This document shows, in pieces, positions 16,834 to 26,817 of a stretch of DNA of 64,000 nucleotides (positions are counted from its first letter, which is position 1; every line of letters starts with the position of its first letter). The DNA is taken from assembly GCA_934754775.1 (NCBI GenBank), contig CAKVIM010000001.1:1-64000 (forward strand), read 5' to 3'. The notes under the pieces are model-generated. The model did no database searches, was not told where the DNA came from, and saw nothing but the letters and a program-made list of their open reading frames with translations. The translations under genes were made by a program, and so were the position numbers. The stretch comes from an uncultured Candidatus Melainabacteria bacterium (GTDB taxonomy: Bacteria > Cyanobacteriota > Vampirovibrionia > Gastranaerophilales > Gastranaerophilaceae).

Positions 16834-17285
16834 TATTTAATCCTTTCTGCTAAATTTCTCATAACAGAAACATTCTGTCCGCTCGGATTAAGCAGACTTG
16901 ATTTTATTCCAATATTTGTTTTATCCATATAATTTGATTTTGGCAGATTTGCCATTGTATCCCTAAAACTTGGAGTTTCAGGAACCGCTGCTTGTGGCTG
17001 AACTTTGTCCGGATAGAGAATATCCAAACCCTCATTTGCCGTTTCAAGTTTTGAAATCAAACTTGTTTTATCAACATCGCCTGCAATCAAAAATCTTTCT
17101 TTACCGGCTGAAACAACGTAAAGTGTTTTTCTCGGAGCAATTGACATTGTATCAAGCACTTTCAAATACTTCGATTTTTTAGTAATACCGCCGCCTGAAG
17201 TTGCATTTTTGAACACCAAAAGTGCAACCACGATTACTCCGACCATCGCAAGTGTATATACTATAAAATTTGCTAAATATCCCAT
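16833..17285 (-). CDS. fliO: FliO-like flagellar assembly protein
   Basis: A 150-residue membrane protein with one N-terminal helix (FIVYTLAMVGVIVVALLVF). A small beta domain follows: KVLDTMSIAPRKTLYVVSAGKERFLIAGD, the usual FliO pattern in which a promoter-like SIAPRK turn precedes VVSAG and LIAGD. The C-terminal half is unstructured. FliO helps FliP assemble into the export gate. AAGGA precedes the ATG, and a palindromic element (17301-17441) sits just upstream. FliO proteins diverge strongly; the call rests on the fold pattern plus position before fliP. Confidence 0.85.
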   Translation of the reverse strand: MGYLANFIVYTLAMVGVIVVALLVFKNATSGGGITKKSKYLKVLDTMSIAPRKTLYVVSAGKERFLIAGDVDKTSLISKLETANEGLDILYPDKVQPQAAVPETPSFRDTMANLPKSNYMDKTNIGIKSSLLNPSGQNVSVMRNLAERIK

Positions 17286-17300
17286 TTTTATATCCTTTTG

Positions 17301-17441
17301 AGGGGAATAGGGGAATAAGGTAATGATGGAATAAGTGGTTTTAAATTTTCTGTTTTATCTTATGTTTGATTAACGTATTTTTATTAAGAATATTTCTAAA
17401 ATCTCTTATTCCCTTATTACCCTATTGCCTTATTCCCTTTC
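17301..17441. repeat. MITE-like palindrome (GGGAATAAGG type), copy 1
   Basis: About 140 bp with inverted ends: GGGGAATAGGGGAATAAGG on the left and TTATTACCCTATTGCC followed by TTATTCCC on the right. The middle contains TTGATTAACGTA. A second copy with the same ends and a similar middle (TTTAATTAACGTA) is at 21046-21194. No gene lies inside. It fills the gap between the FliM/FliN-like gene and fliO. Confidence 0.75.
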
Positions 17442-17481
17442 TTATATTAATACCTAATATTTACTTCCCATTCGCCGAAAG

Positions 17482-18570
17482 TCAACCTTCCCCGTTTTGC
17501 TCTACTTCAAAATCACTGTAGTCAAAATCTTCGCCGGCTTGATTTTCAGCCTCTGCTTCTGCTTGAGGTTCAGGATTAGAAGCCGCATCTGATTCACTAA
17601 CTTTTTCGATACGTACGCCAAATCTATCGTTAATAATAACAAGTTCGCCTGAAGCAACAATTTTGCCACCGACTTTTAGAGAAACTTTGTTATCATATAC
17701 AGAGCATAAATCAACAATCAAGCCCTCTTCAATGCTCTTAAGTTCGCCCAAAGTTACTTTTACTTTGTCAAACTCAGCAGCCATATCAACCTGAATACTA
17801 TCCCACAAGTTAGTATTTGTATTTTCTTCCATATCATTTCCTCCGCCAACATCGTATGGTTCTACAATGTTTATATTTGGTTTTATTTGAAACTTTTGAA
17901 CAATATTTTCACACACAAGTGTCATTTCTGACGAATTGCTGTTCTCAAACACAACAATATCACCGACATCCAGCCTCTTTATATCTGCAACAGGGAATGT
18001 CGTTGTACCCAGAAGCAAGTTTACGTCCACAAGACTGTGTGCAAAATCACTGTCACTAAATCGAGGCTCAACGTTTTCTATCTCAACCGGTGACAGAATA
18101 TCTTTTGGAACAGAAATAATGAACTTCGCAGCATTATCAGAAATTTCACTCTTAACAAAATAAGTCAGGTGTAAGATTTCATTGTAGCGTCTGTGTGGTT
18201 CTATAGTAAAGTTTGGGGCAAGCGACTCATATAAAAAGTCATTAAACGCTGTAATAATCCTTGCTTCAAGTTCAGTAACTTCTGTTAAATCAAATCTTCT
18301 GTTATTTTTCCCAAGAACTTTATCCAAAATTACATTAATCGCTTCTTGAGAAATCCTTATGTACACATCGTTTTTAGAATTAATTTTGACCTTAGTAACA
18401 AAGAAAGTGTCGTTCTGTGCAAGCACATTCATGTTTGTACTGATTGACTCAAGCTTATACTCAAACCCGTCAAAGAAAAATTCATTGCTACAATTTTCTA
18501 CAACCGGCGTGAAAACAGAATCAAACCACGCAAACTGTCTATATAATTCGTCAAAAAACACAGAACTCAT
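17482..18570 (-). CDS. Flagellar switch protein with FliM-like core and two SpoA domains
   Basis: The 362-residue protein has a FliM-like middle part (residues about 55-165, with VTELEARIITAFNDFLYESLAP matching the conserved middle helix). Two SpoA (FliN-type) domains follow: about 180-236 (VDVNLLLGTTTFPVADIKRL, GDIVVFEN) and about 258-324 (VDMAAEFDKVKVTLGELKSI, VGGKIVASGELVIINDRFGVRI). The tail (326-362) is acidic. It lacks the N-terminal CheY-binding peptide of FliM. A FliM core with two SpoA domains resembles a FliM-FliN fusion, or SctQ of injectisomes. It heads the fli operon and is divergent from the sensor kinase at 18696. TATAGT at about 18598-18603 may be its -10 box. Confidence 0.8.
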   Translation of the reverse strand: MSSVFFDELYRQFAWFDSVFTPVVENCSNEFFFDGFEYKLESISTNMNVLAQNDTFFVTKVKINSKNDVYIRISQEAINVILDKVLGKNNRRFDLTEVTELEARIITAFNDFLYESLAPNFTIEPHRRYNEILHLTYFVKSEISDNAAKFIISVPKDILSPVEIENVEPRFSDSDFAHSLVDVNLLLGTTTFPVADIKRLDVGDIVVFENSNSSEMTLVCENIVQKFQIKPNINIVEPYDVGGGNDMEENTNTNLWDSIQVDMAAEFDKVKVTLGELKSIEEGLIVDLCSVYDNKVSLKVGGKIVASGELVIINDRFGVRIEKVSESDAASNPEPQAEAEAENQAGEDFDYSDFEVEQNGEG

Positions 18571-18680
18571 ACCTGTCGATTACTTTCTCCCTACTATAGT
18601 CCAAACCTATCGTAAAGGATTTAGCCCCAAAACACATCAACTATATAGAGGAATTTACAATTCACCAAGCTGAAATTTTA

Positions 18681-18689
18681 TGTTATTAT
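18681..18689 (+). promoter_or_regulatory. Extended -10 of the sensor kinase gene, leaderless spacing
   Basis: TGT-TATTAT, with TATTAT at 18684-18689, is followed by six bases and ATG 18696. No ribosome site precedes the ATG. Confidence 0.5.
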
Positions 18690-18695
18690 TTTATT

Positions 18696-20708
18696 ATGAC
18701 AAAGTTTTTGTTGATTAGTGAGGATAGTGAAAAAGAGAATTTGCTGAAAGAGGTTTTTCCGATGGACGAAGTCGTCGTGACATCGGATGAAATCTTGATT
18801 TTTGACATCCTTAAAGTCGAAGAGCCGGATATTGTTATTGTTGATGGCGATATAGAGACTTTGGATTTAAAACATCTTTGCCGTAAAGTCAAGCAATATC
18901 CTGTAGTCGTACTTCTTGTATTGGGTGAAAAAGAGCTTAACAAAGATGTTATGCACAATGCAAACTTGTTTATCAAAACTCCGATTGACAAAAAACTTTT
19001 GCTTGCGACTGTTGATTCAAGCTTAAAAACAAGACTTTCACTTTTAAAGATGACAAAGGCTAACCAAGAATTAGCACGCAGCCTTTACCAGCTAAATGTC
19101 TTGTATAATACGAGTTCGCAGCTTGCAGGTTCTTTGGATAAAGACCGACTTATCCAGATTATGATTGAAGGTATTGAAAAGTCATTGAACTTCGAACTCG
19201 CTTGTACACTAATGTTCCGCTCTGAGCGTGAACCTGTTTTAATAATCAATTCTATCTACAAAGTTTCAGACAGACTTCTTGAAGCTCTGAAGTTGCGTGC
19301 AATATTAAGTTACAAATCTTTACTTGCAGACCCGCCTGTAGACATAAAAATCGGGAACCTTAAGATTGAAAAAAACATCAAACATAACATTCAAGAATAC
19401 GATTTTTCAATCCTAAGATATGACAACATGTTTGCACCAATAACTCTCAATGACGAGTTCTTCGGCTTCACGGAAATCTATAGAGAAAAGCCATTCTCAA
19501 CCGAGGATGCAACCTGCTTCCAAACTCTTGTTCAACAGGTTACAATCCCATTGCAGAGTGCATCATTTACGCAAGAATTAAAAGCTACAAACAGAAAATT
19601 GCAAAAGCTTGAACGCCTAAAATCAGAATTCATCTCAATCGTTTCACACGAATTAAGAACACCGCTCACTGCAATCAAAAATGCTATGGATATTATTCTT
19701 AGCGGTAAAGCCGGAGATATGACCGAAAACATAGAAAAATTTGTTTCTATGGGAAAACGCAACGCAATAAGACTTTCAGGGATTATCAACGACCTTCTTG
19801 ATATTTCTAAAATCGAAGCCGGAAAAATGGATTTCAAATTTGAACTTATTCACGTTGAGCCGGTAATTGAATATGTCAAAACAAATTTGGCGGAAGTTGC
19901 GAAAGAGAAAAATTTGACAATCAAATACCTTCCATCTGGCGAAGATGTAGAAGTTTACGCAGATTCAAACAGGCTTGAGCAGGTTTTAACCAATCTTGTA
20001 TCAAATGCTATCAAGTTTTCGCCAGACACTGGAGAAATCGAGATTACGTCAAAAGTTGTTAACGCTCGTGAACTCCAATATGACAACTGTTTTGAAGAAG
20101 ATATCAAAAAGCTTCAAGGAAATTATCTGCAAGTTTGCGTCGAGGACCACGGTATCGGAATTGAACGCAAAGATTTGAACCACGTATTCGACAAGTTTGC
20201 ACAAATCGAAAACTCGCTTTCAAGGAAAGTCGGCGGTTCAGGTTTAGGTTTACCGATTGCTAGACAATTAATGGAATCCCATAACGGTGCGATTTGGTGT
20301 GATAGTGAAATAAACAAAGGCTCACGTTTCTATTTCGTAATCCCGATTGCAAACGACAAAAGCAATTTCACGATGATAAGAAAACAACTTTCACAAAAAG
20401 CACGCTCTAACGGTTCAACAATTGCAGTTATCAAGATTAAATCAACAAATGAAGTTATTGAGAACTTGCTTAAAGAAAATAATTTATTAAACAAAACATA
20501 TATGACCAATTCTCTTATCGAAAAAGAAGGTGCAATGACAACTTTATCAATAATTTTGATGGATGGCGACAAACCATCTGCCGAATTTTTGAAAAAGAAA
20601 ATTGACTCTGTAATCGAGCAAAACAGAAATGTATACGGAGAATGTGATATAATGTATTCATACGAAATTGAAGGAGATACACATGAAAAAGATTCTTATA
20701 GTAGATGA
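18696..20708 (+). CDS. Cytoplasmic histidine kinase with N-terminal receiver-like and GAF domains
   Basis: A 670-residue soluble kinase. Residues 1-110 fold like a receiver: acidic pair near 9-10, likely acceptor D50 in DIVIVDGD, K94 in FIKTP. About 125-290 looks like a GAF domain. HisKA has VSHELRTPLTAIKNAM with the phospho-acceptor H318. The ATPase domain (about 420-550) has the N box NLVSNAIKFS and G boxes EDHGIGIE and GGSGLGLPIA. The last 115 residues are unassigned. No membrane segment is visible, so it senses an internal signal. It overlaps the CheY-like gene by 26 bp and is divergent from the flagellar switch gene, which makes a link to motility plausible but unproven. Confidence 0.9.
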   Translation: MTKFLLISEDSEKENLLKEVFPMDEVVVTSDEILIFDILKVEEPDIVIVDGDIETLDLKHLCRKVKQYPVVVLLVLGEKELNKDVMHNANLFIKTPIDKKLLLATVDSSLKTRLSLLKMTKANQELARSLYQLNVLYNTSSQLAGSLDKDRLIQIMIEGIEKSLNFELACTLMFRSEREPVLIINSIYKVSDRLLEALKLRAILSYKSLLADPPVDIKIGNLKIEKNIKHNIQEYDFSILRYDNMFAPITLNDEFFGFTEIYREKPFSTEDATCFQTLVQQVTIPLQSASFTQELKATNRKLQKLERLKSEFISIVSHELRTPLTAIKNAMDIILSGKAGDMTENIEKFVSMGKRNAIRLSGIINDLLDISKIEAGKMDFKFELIHVEPVIEYVKTNLAEVAKEKNLTIKYLPSGEDVEVYADSNRLEQVLTNLVSNAIKFSPDTGEIEITSKVVNARELQYDNCFEEDIKKLQGNYLQVCVEDHGIGIERKDLNHVFDKFAQIENSLSRKVGGSGLGLPIARQLMESHNGAIWCDSEINKGSRFYFVIPIANDKSNFTMIRKQLSQKARSNGSTIAVIKIKSTNEVIENLLKENNLLNKTYMTNSLIEKEGAMTTLSIILMDGDKPSAEFLKKKIDSVIEQNRNVYGECDIMYSYEIEGDTHEKDSYSR

Positions 20709-21045
20709 CGAACAAGACATCGTAGAAAGTCTTAAGTTCGTTTTGGAAGTTTCGGGCTTTGTGTGTTATACAGCTTATAACGGAGAGGACGGCTTGAAAC
20801 TTGCCAAAGAAATTATGCCGGATTTGATTATCCTTGATGTTATGATGCCAAAAATCAACGGCTACAAAATCAGCCGACTCCTAAAGTATGACAGCAAGTA
20901 CAAAGATATTCCGATAATAATGGTTACAGCTCGTTCTCAATTGGAAGACAAAATGATTGGCGAAGAAACAGGCGTTAACGAATATATCACAAAACCATTC
21001 GAGTTGGATGCGATTGTGAAAAAGGTGGAAGAGTATCTTAAATAG
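20683..21045 (+). CDS. CheY-like single-domain response regulator
   Basis: A 120-residue receiver domain with no output domain. The acidic pair is in ILIVDDEQD, the acceptor is D52 in LIILDVMMPK, the switch threonine is in MVTARS and the conserved lysine is in YITKPF. I start it at ATG 20683 because GAAGGAG lies 7-8 bp upstream; it overlaps the 3' end of the kinase gene by 26 bp, so translation is coupled. The partner is almost certainly that kinase. It could pass the signal to another protein, for example a motor or the degraded secretion ATPase downstream. A palindromic element begins right after its stop codon. Confidence 0.92.
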   Translation: MKKILIVDDEQDIVESLKFVLEVSGFVCYTAYNGEDGLKLAKEIMPDLIILDVMMPKINGYKISRLLKYDSKYKDIPIIMVTARSQLEDKMIGEETGVNEYITKPFELDAIVKKVEEYLK

Positions 21046-21194
21046 AAAGGGAATAGGGGAATAAGGTAATAGGGTAATAGGGTAATAAGGGAATAAGTGA
21101 TATTAAAATTTATAAATGCTATTTGTGTTTAATTAACGTAATATTTACTAAAATTATTTAAAACCTCTTATTACCCTATTACCTTATTCCCCTC
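21046..21194. repeat. MITE-like palindrome (GGGAATAAGG type), copy 2
   Basis: It begins directly after the stop of the response regulator with AAGGGAATAGGGGAATAAGG plus repeats of TAATAGGG, and ends TTACCCTATTACC, TTATTCCCC. Centre and ends match the copy at 17301-17441. The next gene starts 10 bp after it, so it forms the leader of that gene. Confidence 0.75.
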
Positions 21195-21203
21195 ACAAAA
21201 ACA

Positions 21204-22589
21204 ATGGAAACAGTAAACAACAAAACACTTGAAAAACTTAAATATGAACTCGTGCGAGATGGTATCGTATCTTATGAAACATTGGAAAAAGCCGAAGAAC
21301 TCGCTAATGTTCAGAGTATAAATATCGGCCAAGCTTTGATTAATTCAGGTATCTTGGCAGAAGATACTTTGCTTAAGTTTTTAGAAAGCAAGCTCCATAT
21401 TCCTTATGTTAATTTGGAAGACTATGAGCCTGATACAAAATGTTTCCAATATGTTTCATTTGCGGACGCCAGAAGATATCGTATTATTCCGCTATTCAAA
21501 ATTGAAGACGTGCTTACAGTCGCAATGTCCGACCCTTTGGATTTATTTGCAATTGACAAAGTTATCGAAACTGCAGAATGCTCAATTGAGCCTGTAATCG
21601 CTTCTGAAGCGAGTATAGTTAAAAAAATTGACGAATATTATAAAGTTGCAGACACAGTTGATAGCATTACGCTAACTCCTGACGACGAAGAGGAATTCGA
21701 CTGGACAGAAGAATTACACAAGGAAGAAGCCGGCGAAGAACACATCCAGCACGTTATTAGAGCAATTTTGAAACAAGCAATTATTGAAGATATCCACGAG
21801 CTCAACTTTGAACAAGTCGAAGAAGGACTGAAAGTCGTGTTCAAGAAAAATGGCGAAACCTTTGATAAAGGCACAATTCCTGCCATCTTGAACTCTGCGT
21901 TTGTCTCAAAATTAAAAACACTTTCCGGCTTAGACGCCACTGTTTGCGAAATTCCGCAGCTTGGCAAACTTTGTTTTAAAGTAGAAAACGCAATGCTTAT
22001 AGCGTCTGTATCATCGTTCCCGACAATCATGGGCGAAAGAGTATCACTCAAAATTTACAAACCGCCACGCAGCTTGGATAAAATAATTACTGACGAAAAG
22101 CAGAAAAGCATAATTTCACACGCATTGAATAACCCTGGAATTATTTTGGTTTGCGGCTCACCATTAAGCGGCAAAACTCACATCATTTATTCATTACTAA
22201 TGGAAGCTGCAAAGTCAGGCAAAAATATTATGACAATCGAATCAATCGCAAAATACGAGCTAAAAGGAGTTCACCAGTGCGAATTAAACGAAAATGTCGG
22301 ATTCAATATGGACAAAGCCCTAAGATTTGTTGAGTTCCAATCTCCGGATGTGATTTACCTTGAAGGCGTAAAAACCCGTGATGCGTTCGAATTCTTGTCC
22401 GAATTGTTCTACAATGACAAAGTTGTTTTGACAGAATTCATGGCAAATAATATGACTGATTTGCGTCAAAAACTTGCGTTTGAAGATTTCCAATCATTCA
22501 AAACATTAATTTCTTGCCTAATATTTATCCACTCAAAAGACAGCGTTGAAGTGTTCGACAAGTCAACATTGCAAAAATATTTGGCATAG
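21204..22589 (+). CDS. Degenerate GspE/PilB-type ATPase
   Basis: The 461-residue protein aligns in layout with type II secretion / type IV pilus assembly ATPases: an N-terminal MshEN-type domain (1-150, with NIGQALINSGIL and HIPYVNLEDYEPD), then the ATPase part (from about 180). The motor motifs are weakened. Walker A reads GSPLSGKT (318-325), the Asp box is TIESIAKYE instead of TIEDPVE, and Walker B is DVIYLEGVKTRD. The His box is VLTEFMANN without histidine, and the four zinc cysteines are missing. It may be an inactive or regulatory relative, for example a c-di-GMP-binding adaptor through MshEN. No ribosome site precedes ATG 21204; only the palindromic repeat does. Confidence 0.75.
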   Translation: METVNNKTLEKLKYELVRDGIVSYETLEKAEELANVQSINIGQALINSGILAEDTLLKFLESKLHIPYVNLEDYEPDTKCFQYVSFADARRYRIIPLFKIEDVLTVAMSDPLDLFAIDKVIETAECSIEPVIASEASIVKKIDEYYKVADTVDSITLTPDDEEEFDWTEELHKEEAGEEHIQHVIRAILKQAIIEDIHELNFEQVEEGLKVVFKKNGETFDKGTIPAILNSAFVSKLKTLSGLDATVCEIPQLGKLCFKVENAMLIASVSSFPTIMGERVSLKIYKPPRSLDKIITDEKQKSIISHALNNPGIILVCGSPLSGKTHIIYSLLMEAAKSGKNIMTIESIAKYELKGVHQCELNENVGFNMDKALRFVEFQSPDVIYLEGVKTRDAFEFLSELFYNDKVVLTEFMANNMTDLRQKLAFEDFQSFKTLISCLIFIHSKDSVEVFDKSTLQKYLA

Positions 22590-22594
22590 TTTAA

Positions 22595-22912
22595 GTAATA
22601 ATCAATTACGTAAATTGAGCGACTTTAGCTCCCTCTCCTGTTAGGAGAGGGTAAGGGTGAGGTGTCATCCCGCAAGGGCAAATTAGATTAAACCTCACCC
22701 GCATTCGTAAAGTTCGCAAAGCTCACTAACGACTGCTCCCTCTCCAACTGGAGAGGTACAGATATAGATTAAAACTTAACTCTCGCCCACAGTATCCATT
22801 GAGTGGGAGAGATGTCACCTGCGGTGACAGAGAGGGAAGGGTGAGGGTTCTCCCCGTTAGGGTAAATATTTTATAACTATTTTCCATTTTCCATTTTCAA
22901 TTTTCCATTCCA
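22595..22912. repeat. Composite palindromic repeat, copy 3
   Basis: No gene. It has the palindrome CCCTCTCCTGTTAGGAGAGGG near 22632, GGTGAGGTGTCATCCCGC, the arm CCTCACCCGCATTCGTAAAG with CTCACTAACGACTGC, a second palindrome CCCTCTCCAACTGGAGAG near 22739, then GGGTGAGGGTTCTCCCCG and TTAGGGTAAATATTTTA before the TTTTCCATTTTC tract. It ends beside the gyrB terminator. Confidence 0.75.
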
Positions 22913-22939
22913 AAAAGTAGGGTGCGATTTTTCGCACCC
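22912..22939 (-). terminator. Terminator of gyrB
   Basis: An 8-bp stem GGGTGCGA / TCGCACCC with a 4-base loop lies 36 bp after the gyrB stop. On the gyrB strand it is followed by CTAC and T5. The T-run is short, so efficiency is uncertain. Confidence 0.65.
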
Positions 22940-22975
22940 CAATTTCATAAACTTTTCACATCATGAACTTAAACA

Positions 22976-25441
<2,466 letters not shown>

Positions 25442-25443
25442 TT

Positions 25444-25474
25444 ATTATAAATCTTCTATACAACTATTGTACCA
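25444..25474 (-). promoter_or_regulatory. Two candidate -10 boxes for gyrB
   Basis: On the minus strand, TATAAT (25444-25449) and, further upstream, TGG-TACAAT (TACAAT at 25466-25471) could each start a gyrB transcript with a leader of about 25-50 nt containing the ribosome site. Confidence 0.45.
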
Positions 25475-25573
25475 CAAACAAAATAATTTAGTAAGCAGAA
25501 TGCTGAAAATCTATCAATTTTCTAAGAAACTCTAATTGTTCTGACCACTTGATTTTTTAGCATTTAGTTGGTA

Positions 25574-25709
25574 GACTTGATTTGTTGGCAAAAGACACGT
25601 AGCCAACAGAAATAAGTCGTCACGGGCCTGTGGCACTCTGCCGACGAGAAGGTGACTAAATGTCACGTTCGAGGAGAGGTAGGTAGCGTCGCTAACGCAA
25701 GACACAGGC
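25574..25709 (+). ncRNA. Candidate structured RNA upstream of the tRNA
   Basis: No protein frame is visible, and the stretch is richer in G and C than its flanks. It folds in my hand analysis. Helix A is GACTT 25574-25578 with AAGTC 25614-25618, enclosing TGTTGGC 25583-25589 with GCCAACA 25602-25608. Helix B is GCCTGTG 25626-25632 with CACAGGC 25703-25709, enclosing hairpins GTGAC/GTCAC (25652-25666) and GCGT/ACGC (about 25686-25698). It does not carry the hallmarks of RNase P RNA, tmRNA or SRP RNA. Strand is assumed from the downstream tRNA; the reverse strand is possible. Confidence 0.4.
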
Positions 25710-25745
25710 AATGCGAGATTTACAACTGAATATGTAAGACGTCAC

Positions 25746-25817
25746 GGGCCTGTGGCGCAGCGGTAGCGCAGAGGACTCATAATCCTTTGGTCGTGGGTTC
25801 GAATCCCTCCGGGCCCA
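25746..25817 (+). tRNA. tRNA with CAT anticodon (Met elongator or Ile2)
   Basis: A complete cloverleaf: acceptor GGGCCTG with CGGGCCC, D arm GCGC/GCGC, anticodon arm GAGGA/TCCTT with loop CTCATAA, T loop TTCGAAT, discriminator A at 25817. CCA is not encoded. The T stem has one T-T mismatch. The anticodon is CAT. The A-rich 3' side of the loop (CTCATAA) is also that of tRNA-Ile2, whose C34 is changed to lysidine, so Met versus Ile cannot be settled here. It is not an initiator, because the GGG/CCC anticodon-stem signature is absent. The first bases plus upstream flank are duplicated at 25613-25634. Confidence 0.93.
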
Positions 25818-25884
25818 ATTTATATAGCAAAAAAAGAAGCTTCCTTAATGGGAAGTTCTTTTTATCCAGAAACAGGGATATTGT

Positions 25885-26769
25885 ATGCAAGTCAACACAA
25901 TCAATCAAGTATCTTCAAAAGGTGATCCAAGATACCTTAATGCTGTCAACCCGATATATTACTACAGCAGAAGATATTTCAACAAAATGGCAGTCGTTTC
26001 AGCTCAAAGATTTGAGCCGATTTCAGACAAGCTTGAAAGCAGTATCCAAAAAGTAAAGCTCAGAAAGGCTTCCGGCTGGGATATCAACCCGAATAATTCG
26101 TCAAAATACGTTTTATTCTTGCACGGCATGGCACAAAACATAACCGACTACCAACCGCTATACAAAGAAATTCTCGACAAAGGCATGGGCGTTTTCGCTC
26201 TAGAATACAGAGGCTATGGCAAAAACAAACGCACCGTTATCTCAGAAAACAAACTTAGACGTGATGTCAAAGACGCTTTTTCATACTTAAGAGAGGAAAA
26301 GGACATTAAACCGGAGAACATTACTGTAATGGGACACAGCATGGGCGGCGGTTTAGCGGCTCAATTTGCAAGCAAAGAAAAAGATATCAATTCGCTAGTA
26401 ATGATTTCTCCAATCGCAAGTCTTGCAATGGTTAACAAAAAGTTTTTATTGAACAAACGCTTTGGCTTAGGAATTCCGCCTTTAGTAAAAGCTTTCACTG
26501 ATGCTGTAAAACCATTGAGGTGGTTGTTTGAACTCTGTTTTAATTCAATAAGACGCATGAAAGATGTTGAAGCTCCAACATACATAATCCAGTCTAAAAA
26601 TGACTCTGTTACAATGCTGAACGGTTCAAGGAAATTAATTAAAGCAGCCAAAAGAAAAGGCATCCTAAAAGATTTTTACATATTCCAACAAGGCGGACAC
26701 AAAGTCGATGACGAAAAACTCAATGCAGTTTCATCAATTCTCAACAAAATCATAGGAAAGAATATATAG
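25885..26769 (+). CDS. Alpha/beta hydrolase
   Basis: A 294-residue alpha/beta hydrolase with no signal peptide. The oxyanion motif is FLHGMAQNITDY, the strand-helix YRGYGKNKRT follows, and the nucleophile elbow is GHSMGGGLAAQFA. An acid is offered by SKNDSVTM near residue 235 and the histidine by QGGHKVDD near residue 272, so the Ser-Asp-His triad looks complete. The first about 35 residues are an extra N-terminal stretch of the kind seen on other proteins of this genome. AGGGA lies upstream of the ATG. Substrate is unknown; the fold resembles bacterial Aes/acyl-esterase or monoacylglycerol lipase relatives. Confidence 0.85.
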   Translation: MQVNTINQVSSKGDPRYLNAVNPIYYYSRRYFNKMAVVSAQRFEPISDKLESSIQKVKLRKASGWDINPNNSSKYVLFLHGMAQNITDYQPLYKEILDKGMGVFALEYRGYGKNKRTVISENKLRRDVKDAFSYLREEKDIKPENITVMGHSMGGGLAAQFASKEKDINSLVMISPIASLAMVNKKFLLNKRFGLGIPPLVKAFTDAVKPLRWLFELCFNSIRRMKDVEAPTYIIQSKNDSVTMLNGSRKLIKAAKRKGILKDFYIFQQGGHKVDDEKLNAVSSILNKIIGKNI

Positions 26770-26817
26770 ATTTGTAACAGACTAGCAAAAAATTTTTTCA
26801 CAGGTGTTTGTAAAAAT

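Noticed and set aside
25574..25709. RNase P RNA, tmRNA or SRP RNA identity for the structured stretch
   Set aside because: The AGGAAAGTCC-type core of RNase P, the tRNA-like ends of tmRNA and the GGAAGCAGCC-type tip of SRP RNA are absent. The word ACAGAAA alone is not enough.
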